Assembly: GCA_020433835.1 (NCBI GenBank)
Contig: JAGRBY010000450.1
Location: 1 to 6,085 of the forward strand
Source of the DNA: Anaerolineae bacterium
Lineage (GTDB): Bacteria > Chloroflexota > Anaerolineae > 4572-78 > J111
Direction of reading: 5' to 3'
Length of the DNA stretch: 6,085 nucleotides
Part shown: piece after piece, positions 1-3,223 of the stretch
Layout: each line of letters opens with the position of its first letter
Position numbering within the stretch: position 1 is the stretch's first letter
Program-made: the position numbers and the translations under genes
Notes under the pieces: generated by a model
Told to the model about the DNA's origin: nothing
The model's input: the letters and a program-made list of their open reading frames with translations, nothing else
Database searches by the model: none

Positions 1-129
1 GTTTGGCCCAAATAGGTCGATTTATTATTGCCAAGTGACTGTCACCTTTTGAACTGCGTAACTCACGTTCTTAAGGTCATCAGATTGTACACGATCCCAA
101 CCTGGTTTCAAATTTTGCTAAACTGAATA

Positions 130-169
130 GAGGCTTTGGCGACCAAAAGGTTTCAGCCGTCAAAGCCTC
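130..169 (-). terminator. Inverted repeat downstream of pspA, possible terminator
   Basis: A perfect 9-bp inverted repeat, GAGGCTTTG (130-138) and CAAAGCCTC (161-169), encloses 22 nt and lies about 30 bp past the pspA stop codon. It could end the pspA transcript. No clear U-tract follows it on the minus strand, so intrinsic termination is doubtful and mRNA 3'-end protection is an alternative. The rest of 1-201 shows no gene that I can support. Confidence 0.35.
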
Positions 170-201
170 GCTATAAACGTGTTATCAAATCAGGTTTTGA
201 A

Positions 202-969
202 CTACAAATCTGATGACGAGCTTAACGAATCTTCTTCATCGTCCAAGGTCAGGTCATCAAGGCTGCGACGCGACCGGGCTTTTTCCTCTTCTTCTAAACC
301 AAGGCGCTGCTTGCGGGCTGATAATTGGCTGTTAAGGCGCTCTCGACCCAGCACTTCATCCATTTGGTTGCTGAGACGACCGGAACGCATTTCAAGCTCG
401 GCATCGGCCCGATCAATACGCGACCGAATTTTGTCACTCACCCGGGCGATATCGGCATCGCCAACCCCGTCAAGCGAGTCAAGCGATTTGATACTTTTGG
501 CGGCGATCTCTTTGGTTTTGGCCAACTCTAACAAGCCCAACACGTGTTCGCGTTCGTGTTTGATCGTCCGCAGTCGGGTTTCAAGCTTCATACGGGCGTC
601 AGATAGCTTGTCGGCCTCTTCTTTTTGGCGTAAAAATTGCTGGCGATACTCATCGGCCAGATCAAATTTGGTGTTGTATTGACTTTGGGCAGCCATCGCC
701 AAATCTTCTTTACCCAGTTCCAGCAGCCGGTCGATATCTTTATCGATAGCCTCGGCCTCGGCCCGGAACGTTTCGTATTTGCGCCGGAGCGTTTTTACCT
801 GCCCCTTAACAGTAATAAGGGCGTCTTCCAAATCATCAAGGTTATCTTCTGCTTGTCGAATATACTCATCCAAAACGGCCACAGAATTTTTATCAAGCGC
901 TTCATCCACCATAGAGTGAAGATTGGCTTTTATAAGCGTTTCTATTTTCTGAAAAAATGATTGCGCCAC
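202..969 (-). CDS. pspA: PspA/IM30 (Vipp1) family membrane-stress protein
   Basis: This 255-residue protein is almost entirely charged, helical coiled coil. An amphipathic N-terminal helix (about residues 3-25, SFFQKIETLIKANLHSMVDE) is followed by the family's long heptad-rich hairpin (about 28-160), a short Gly/Asp linker (about 165-175) and another helix (to about 220). PspA/IM30 proteins are ESCRT-III-like: they bind the inner face of the cytoplasmic membrane and assemble into rings or rods that protect damaged membrane. The last 30 or so residues form an extra tail rich in Glu, Asp and Ser, ending in SSSSDL, which makes it longer than the usual 220-230 residues. The start is GTG at 969, with AGGAG 10-11 nt upstream. 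It is monocistronic from its own promoter. No pspF, pspB or pspC neighbour is visible. The family call is firm; the exact subtype is not. Confidence 0.9.
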   Translation of the reverse strand: MAQSFFQKIETLIKANLHSMVDEALDKNSVAVLDEYIRQAEDNLDDLEDALITVKGQVKTLRRKYETFRAEAEAIDKDIDRLLELGKEDLAMAAQSQYNTKFDLADEYRQQFLRQKEEADKLSDARMKLETRLRTIKHEREHVLGLLELAKTKEIAAKSIKSLDSLDGVGDADIARVSDKIRSRIDRADAELEMRSGRLSNQMDEVLGRERLNSQLSARKQRLGLEEEEKARSRRSLDDLTLDDEEDSLSSSSDL

Positions 970-1017
970 AGGCTTGCGTCTCCTTCATAAGTAAGGGGGA
1001 TTGTATTTACACCGTTC

Positions 1018-1056
1018 ATTATACACATAATCATAGCAATCTACAATCTTTTTTTT
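1018..1056 (-). promoter_or_regulatory. Sigma-70/A-type promoter of pspA
   Basis: Read on the minus strand, TTGTAG (1041-1046) is followed by a 17-nt spacer and a perfect TATAAT (1018-1023). A run of eight A's on that strand (T's at 1049-1056) sits just upstream of the -35 and may act as an UP element. Transcription would start near 1011, giving a leader of about 42 nt before the GTG start. There is no -24/-12 sigma-54 pattern of the kind that drives enterobacterial psp operons. Confidence 0.7.
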
Positions 1057-1076
1057 AGCGTTTCAGCGGTTAGCTA

Positions 1077-1220
1077 TAAGCTATTAGCAGTCAGCAGTTA
1101 GCGGTCAGCTATCCGCTTTTTAGGCATTTTGCAGGTTTTTGGTATATTGGCAAGAAGGATAAACGAAAGTCTATTTTTAGCTTTAAAGCTGACTGCTGAT
1201 AGCTAACTGCTGATAGCTTA
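1077..1220. repeat. 144-bp element with 36-bp imperfect terminal inverted repeats (AGCTGATAGC family)
   Basis: The left arm (1077-1112, beginning TAAGCTAT) is the approximate reverse complement of the right arm (1185-1220, ending ATAGCTTA), with about seven or eight mismatches in 36 positions. Each arm is itself built from degenerate units such as AGCTAT, CAGCAGT and TAGC. The 72-bp centre is AT-rich and has no convincing ORF. The element occupies most of the gap between pspA and the rusA-like gene and lies outside both core promoters. It may be a non-autonomous (MITE-like) element or an intergenic short-repeat family. No target-site duplication was identified. Confidence 0.7.
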
Positions 1221-1231
1221 TTTTCGCGGTG

Positions 1232-1260
1232 TTGATTATGCGTGGTGGCCATGCTAAAAT
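1232..1260 (+). promoter_or_regulatory. Promoter of the rusA-like gene
   Basis: TTGATT (1232-1237) is followed by a 17-nt spacer and TAAAAT (1255-1260). The -10 is preceded by TGC, so it is an extended -10 (TGnTAAAAT). The predicted start near 1267 falls inside the Shine-Dalgarno region, giving a leader of only about 13 nt. This placement argues against the in-frame GTG at 1229 as the start codon, since it lies upstream of the promoter. Confidence 0.65.
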
Positions 1261-1279
1261 CTTGGTGAGGAGTTGTATT

Positions 1280-1729
1280 ATGACAAACATCCAACGGGTA
1301 CGCTTTGCTCTGCCGCTGCCGCCCAGTATCAATGATCAATACACGCGTGTTGGCAATCGGCGGGTGTTATCAAAAGAACACGCTGCCTTTAAACGTAACG
1401 TGCGGCGTTTGGTTCATCGTATGCGGGTTGACGAAATCCTGACCGATCCTTTTATCGCCGCCTTAAAAGAGGGTTGGATCGGCCTTTTTTTGGATTTTTA
1501 CTTTGAAACACCGCTCCGACGCGACCTGGACGGCGGTCTCAAAATTACCCAGGACGCACTGCTGGATGCGTTAGGCATCAACGATAACCGTGTGGTCGAC
1601 ATCCATCTGGTTAAGCGCATCGCCCCCAACAACCCCCGCGTAGAGGTAGAACTTGAAGCCATTCCCGAATGGCAGTTTGATGATGAGTATGTGTATTTAG
1701 AGGAAAATGACGAAAGCGATGGGGCGTAG
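1280..1729 (+). CDS. rusA: RusA-family Holliday junction resolvase (endodeoxyribonuclease)
   Basis: The 149-residue product is a little longer than E. coli RusA (about 120). RusA enzymes are Mg-dependent homodimers that cut four-way DNA junctions symmetrically during recombination and repair. Visible family marks are the N-terminal strand and loop LPLPPSIND (residues 11-19) and the catalytic block RRDLDGGLK (80-88). There D82, D84 and K88 match the essential Asp-x-Asp-x3-Lys of E. coli RusA, and D102 in INDNRVVDI fits the third acidic residue. A very acidic C-terminal tail (about 130-149) is extra. The ATG at 1280 is chosen because AGGAG (1268-1272) sits 7 nt upstream and the promoter lies just before it. 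RusA genes are often phage-derived, but no other phage gene is visible here. It is monocistronic and converges on the tRNA unit. Confidence 0.85.
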   Translation: MTNIQRVRFALPLPPSINDQYTRVGNRRVLSKEHAAFKRNVRRLVHRMRVDEILTDPFIAALKEGWIGLFLDFYFETPLRRDLDGGLKITQDALLDALGINDNRVVDIHLVKRIAPNNPRVEVELEAIPEWQFDDEYVYLEENDESDGA

Positions 1730-1763
1730 GACGTGGAACGGTTTCATCTTATGAATCACGTCC
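1729..1763 (+). repeat. Inverted repeat at the 3' end of the rusA-like gene
   Basis: GGACGTG (1729-1735) begins on the last base of the stop codon and is complementary to CACGTCC (1757-1763). Inside it TTCAT (1743-1747) pairs with ATGAA (1751-1755). The resulting hairpin has a lopsided internal loop and no following U-tract, so it is a weak terminator candidate. The wording (ACGTGGAACG, CACGTCCCACG) resembles a fifth intergenic repeat type within this window. Confidence 0.4.
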
Positions 1764-1777
1764 CACGGTTCTGCAAC

Positions 1778-1811
1778 AAAAAAGTGCAACTAAGTTATTC
1801 CTTAATTGCAC
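1778..1811 (-). terminator. Rho-independent terminator of the tRNA unit
   Basis: On the minus strand, GTGCAA (1806-1811) pairs with TTGCAC (1784-1789). A U-G wobble follows, then TAAG with CTTA, closing a 6-nt loop at 1795-1800. Six U's come directly after (1778-1783). The wobble pair exists only in the minus-strand RNA, so the hairpin suits that direction. It lies 10 bp past the 3' end of tRNA-His. Confidence 0.8.
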
Positions 1812-1820
1812 CTTATTAGG

Positions 1821-1893
1821 GGCGACTAGTGGGGCTCGAACCCACAACCTTCTGGGCCACAACCAGATGCTCTACCATTGAGCCATAGCCGCC
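1821..1893 (-). tRNA. trnH: tRNA-His (anticodon GTG)
   Basis: The minus strand folds as a full cloverleaf. The anticodon stem TCTGG/CCAGA carries loop TTGTGGC, which gives anticodon GTG (His). The T arm is GTGGG-TTCGAGC-CCCAC. The acceptor stem has 8 pairs, GGCGGCTA with TAGTCGCC, including the extra G(-1) to C73 pair that HisRS requires. The 3' CCA is not encoded (CCT follows), so it must be added by the CCA-adding enzyme. It is the second gene of a two-tRNA transcript, 15 nt after tRNA-Leu. Confidence 0.96.
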
Positions 1894-1908
1894 ATATTAA
1901 CCTTTCGA

Positions 1909-1992
1909 TGCCGAAGGTGGGAGTCGAACCCACACGAGCCAATGCCCACTACGCCCTGAACGTAGCGCGTCTGCCTATTCCGCCACTTCGGC
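1909..1992 (-). tRNA. trnL: tRNA-Leu (anticodon CAG)
   Basis: This is an 84-nt class II tRNA on the minus strand. The acceptor stem is GCCGAAG with CTTCGGC, followed by discriminator A73 as expected for leucine. The anticodon stem CTACG/CGTAG is perfect and the loop TTCAGGG gives CAG, which reads CUG codons. A long variable arm (GGGC-ATTG-GCTC) and T arm GTGGG-TTCGACT-CCCAC are present. CCA is not encoded. It is the first gene after the promoter and is probably processed from a joint Leu-His precursor. Confidence 0.96.
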
Positions 1993-2014
1993 GCATCTTC
2001 AATAACAGAGATGT

Positions 2015-2043
2015 ATTATACTCCAAACCCTGCGCTGCGTCAA
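2015..2043 (-). promoter_or_regulatory. Strong promoter of the tRNA-Leu/tRNA-His unit
   Basis: On the minus strand, TTGACG (2038-2043) is followed by exactly 17 nt and a perfect TATAAT (2015-2020). Transcription would start near 2008, about 16 nt before the mature 5' end of tRNA-Leu. The near-consensus boxes fit a strongly expressed stable-RNA gene. Confidence 0.85.
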
Positions 2044-2077
2044 CTCATTTATGCAGCAAAAAGAGTTCGAAATCTTG

Positions 2078-2108
2078 CCAATCTCCAGCTTCCAATCCCC
2101 TAATCCTA
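2078..2108. repeat. Degenerate CCAATC-type short tandem repeat
   Basis: CCAATC occurs at 2078-2083 and 2092-2097, with the related CTAATCC at 2100-2106, in a phased C/T/A-rich stretch. It fills the gap between the tRNA promoter and the end of the methyltransferase-mutase gene. It is too short and diverged to call more than a likely intergenic repeat remnant. Confidence 0.35.
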
Positions 2109-2139
2109 TAAAGATAGCCTTCGGTTCCCTATCCCAACC

Positions 2140-2161
2140 AACCATCCACCTAACCATCTAA
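2140..2161 (-). repeat. Short copy of the TAGATGGTT/TGGATGGTT repeat, overlapping a gene end
   Basis: Read on the minus strand this segment has TTAGATGGTT (2152-2161) followed by TGGATGGTT (2140-2148), and GGTTGG units continue just past it. The same two words occur in the same order on the plus strand at 2904-2913 and 2921-2929. Inverted copies therefore flank the gene at 2150-2878. The last three sense codons and the stop codon of that gene lie within or beside this repeat. Confidence 0.5.
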
Positions 2162-2878
2162 ACCCTCACGCCTCTGAATAATCGCAACCTCTTCCTTTAT
2201 AAAGTGATCGATCAACAGCGTATACATCGCCTCGATGACATCCGGGTTCAGCCCGGCGGCTTCGGCCATTTGCCGTCGCGAGGCCATCACGGCGGCGTAG
2301 CGCTGCGGCGCGGGAGCCTCATCGACATGACGTTTGAAGCGCGTCACCTGATGAACAAATGCGGCGCGATGGCCCAACAGCCGGATGATCTCGCCATCGA
2401 GCCGATCAATTTTAGCCCGTGCTTCCTCTAAACCGTTAACCTGGCTGACCTCGAACGGCTGGCGGTCGGTGGCGGCATCGAAATGGGGCGTGTAGGGTTT
2501 GATATCCAACACCGGCGTGCCGTCTTGCCCATCGAGACCCGTAACGGTGATGACGTTCGCCTCAATCTGTTCGATACGCGCCACCGTAGCGCCGATTTGG
2601 TTCGGTCGAAACTGGGTGCGGGTGGCAAAAACGCCTTTTAGCGGATTGGCCGGATCGTGTCGCGGGTGGAGCTGCAAATGAATTTCATCCGCTTGGATTT
2701 TGCTGAAATAAAAGAAAACCTGAATATCCTGCCCCGGCTCCAGCCCCATCAAACCCGGCTCGAACTCCGGCTCGATAACTATCTGCGAAGTTTCCTGCCG
2801 CATGATCTCCGGCAGTGTATTTTGCGAAAATTGGCTGCGAATAAAACCAATAGGTGTAAGTTGAATAGTGTGGCTCAT
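2150..2878 (-). CDS. Fusion: TsaA/TrmO-type methyltransferase domain plus PchB-like chorismate mutase domain
   Basis: The 242-residue product has two domains. Residues 5-134 match the TsaA/TrmO fold: PIGFIRS (9-15), GVFATR (82-87), FRPNQIG (90-96) and DGTPVLDIKPY (119-129). In E. coli TrmO this domain uses S-adenosylmethionine to N6-methylate t6A37 in tRNA. Residues 150-238 are an AroQ-type chorismate mutase helix bundle closest by eye to PchB (isochorismate-pyruvate lyase), including PAPxR (189-193). R154, R171, K182 and R193 fit the conserved active-site cations. The usual late Gln appears to be E230, as in yeast chorismate mutase. The ATG at 2878 has GAGGAA about 4 nt upstream. The longer in-frame GTG at 2989 lies upstream of the predicted transcript start. 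What substrate the joined domains share is unknown. Nothing in the sequence indicates whether the tRNA unit downstream is more than a chance neighbour. Confidence 0.85.
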   Translation of the reverse strand: MSHTIQLTPIGFIRSQFSQNTLPEIMRQETSQIVIEPEFEPGLMGLEPGQDIQVFFYFSKIQADEIHLQLHPRHDPANPLKGVFATRTQFRPNQIGATVARIEQIEANVITVTGLDGQDGTPVLDIKPYTPHFDAATDRQPFEVSQVNGLEEARAKIDRLDGEIIRLLGHRAAFVHQVTRFKRHVDEAPAPQRYAAVMASRRQMAEAAGLNPDVIEAMYTLLIDHFIKEEVAIIQRREGLDG

Positions 2879-2903
2879 AAGTTCCTCATAAATCGATGGG
2901 TAG

Positions 2904-2971
2904 TTAGATGGTTTGATAATTGGATGGTTAGCTGAGTGGTTGATAATCACCAACCAACCAACTATCAAACC
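2904..2971. repeat. GGTTGG-family inverted repeat in the divergent region
   Basis: Arms 2910-2929 (starting GGTTTGATAATTGG) and 2952-2971 (ending CTATCAAACC) are complementary at 18 of 20 positions across a 22-nt loop. Surrounding bases continue as degenerate GGTT/AACC units up to about 2990. The element lies wholly within the predicted 5' leader of the methyltransferase-mutase mRNA. There it would fold into a long hairpin about 25 nt before the ribosome binding site, so it could affect translation or stability. Confidence 0.65.
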
Positions 2972-2992
2972 AACCGACCACCAAACCATCCC

Positions 2993-3021
2993 ATTGTCAC
3001 GCTATGAAACGAAAAAGTCAA
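2993..3021 (-). promoter_or_regulatory. Promoter of the methyltransferase-chorismate mutase gene
   Basis: On the minus strand, TTGACT (3016-3021) is followed by 17 nt and GACAAT (2993-2998). The -35 is one base from consensus; the -10 matches four of six. The predicted start is near 2986, giving a leader of about 108 nt that includes the GGTTGG-family hairpin. It is back to back with the murF-alr promoter, with 15 bp between the two -35 boxes. Confidence 0.65.
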
Positions 3022-3036
3022 CAATATGCCGGTTTA

Positions 3037-3065
3037 TTGTTTCTTCAGCAGAGTCCTGGTAAAAT
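3037..3065 (+). promoter_or_regulatory. Promoter of murF-alr
   Basis: TTGTTT (3037-3042) is followed by 17 nt and TAAAAT (3060-3065), preceded by TGG to make an extended -10. The layout is the same as the rusA-like promoter (TTGATT, 17 nt, TGnTAAAAT). Transcription would begin near 3072, leaving a leader of about 150 nt before the ATG at 3224. Confidence 0.7.
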
Positions 3066-3084
3066 TGCACGTTACATTTCAATG

Positions 3085-3113
3085 AATCGCCTTGGCGGCG
3101 ATTTCTTTTGTCT
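3085..3113 (+). promoter_or_regulatory. Leader hairpin with T-rich tail, possible attenuator
   Basis: AATCGCC (3085-3091) pairs perfectly with GGCGATT (3097-3103) around a 5-nt loop. TTTCTTTTGTCT follows at once, the layout of an intrinsic terminator. No plus-strand gene lies upstream, so it would act inside the murF-alr leader, only about 13 nt after the predicted start. The tail contains TTGTCT (3108-3113), complementary to AGACAA at 3192-3197, so it could be engaged by the downstream leader. This is an inference from pairing only. Confidence 0.45.
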
Positions 3114-3120
3114 ATCGTGA

Positions 3121-3198
3121 TGCCGGCACAAGTGGCGCTTTTGGCGATGGCTGCCAAGTGGCGACTGTGCCGGTTGTCTGTTTGGCGCAAAAGACAAC
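3121..3198 (+). promoter_or_regulatory. Structured murF-alr 5' leader, no known riboswitch class recognised
   Basis: Two adjacent hairpins are visible. The first has an 8-bp stem CCGGCACA (3123-3130) with TGTGCCGG (3166-3173) and an inner 5-bp stem TTGGC/GCCAA. It also contains a 9-bp direct repeat CAAGTGGCG (3129-3137 and 3155-3163). The second has GTTGTCT (3173-3179) with AGACAAC (3192-3198), a bulged G, then TTTG with CAAA closing a GCG loop. The ribosome binding site starts about 11 nt later. The stems meet at 3173 and could stack. No T-box, SAM, TPP or glycine riboswitch consensus was recognised. Confidence 0.5.
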
Positions 3199-3223
3199 TA
3201 TCCGATTTAGGGAGAAGTTTATT

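Noticed and set aside
35..45. Short palindrome GTGAC-T-GTCAC as a possible operator
   Set aside because: Five-base arms are expected by chance at this scale, and no promoter or gene start lies beside it.
179..682. Plus-strand open frame of 167 codons over pspA
   Set aside because: It is antisense to a clear PspA coding region. Its Ser/Arg-rich composition is what results from reading the complement of an acidic coiled coil.
1129..1148. TTGCAG and TATATT in the centre of the 144-bp element as a promoter
   Set aside because: The two boxes are only 8 nt apart, too close for a sigma-70/A promoter. A properly spaced promoter exists at 1232-1260.
1077..1220. CRISPR array
   Set aside because: The repeated words are degenerate, of 6-10 bases, inverted and not separated by uniform spacers. 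No cas gene is present.
1229..1279. GTG 1229 as start of the rusA-like gene
   Set aside because: It lies upstream of the -35 box at 1232 and has no ribosome binding site. The conserved RusA N-terminus begins after ATG 1280.
1878..2111. Plus-strand open frame of 77 codons across the tRNA genes
   Set aside because: It runs through the complement of the tRNAs and their promoter and has no family resemblance. Such frames commonly arise over tRNA sequences.
2879..2989. Upstream extension of the methyltransferase-mutase gene to GTG 2989
   Set aside because: The extension is a translation of the GGTTGG repeat and starts upstream of the predicted transcript start near 2986. The TsaA domain begins just after ATG 2878, which has a good ribosome binding site.
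3092..3223. Upstream extension of murF-alr to a TTG codon at 3092
   Set aside because: The TTG lies in the loop of a leader hairpin and has no ribosome binding site. The extra 44 residues do not resemble MurF, whereas ATG 3224 has GGGAGAA in the right place and starts a typical MurF N-terminus.
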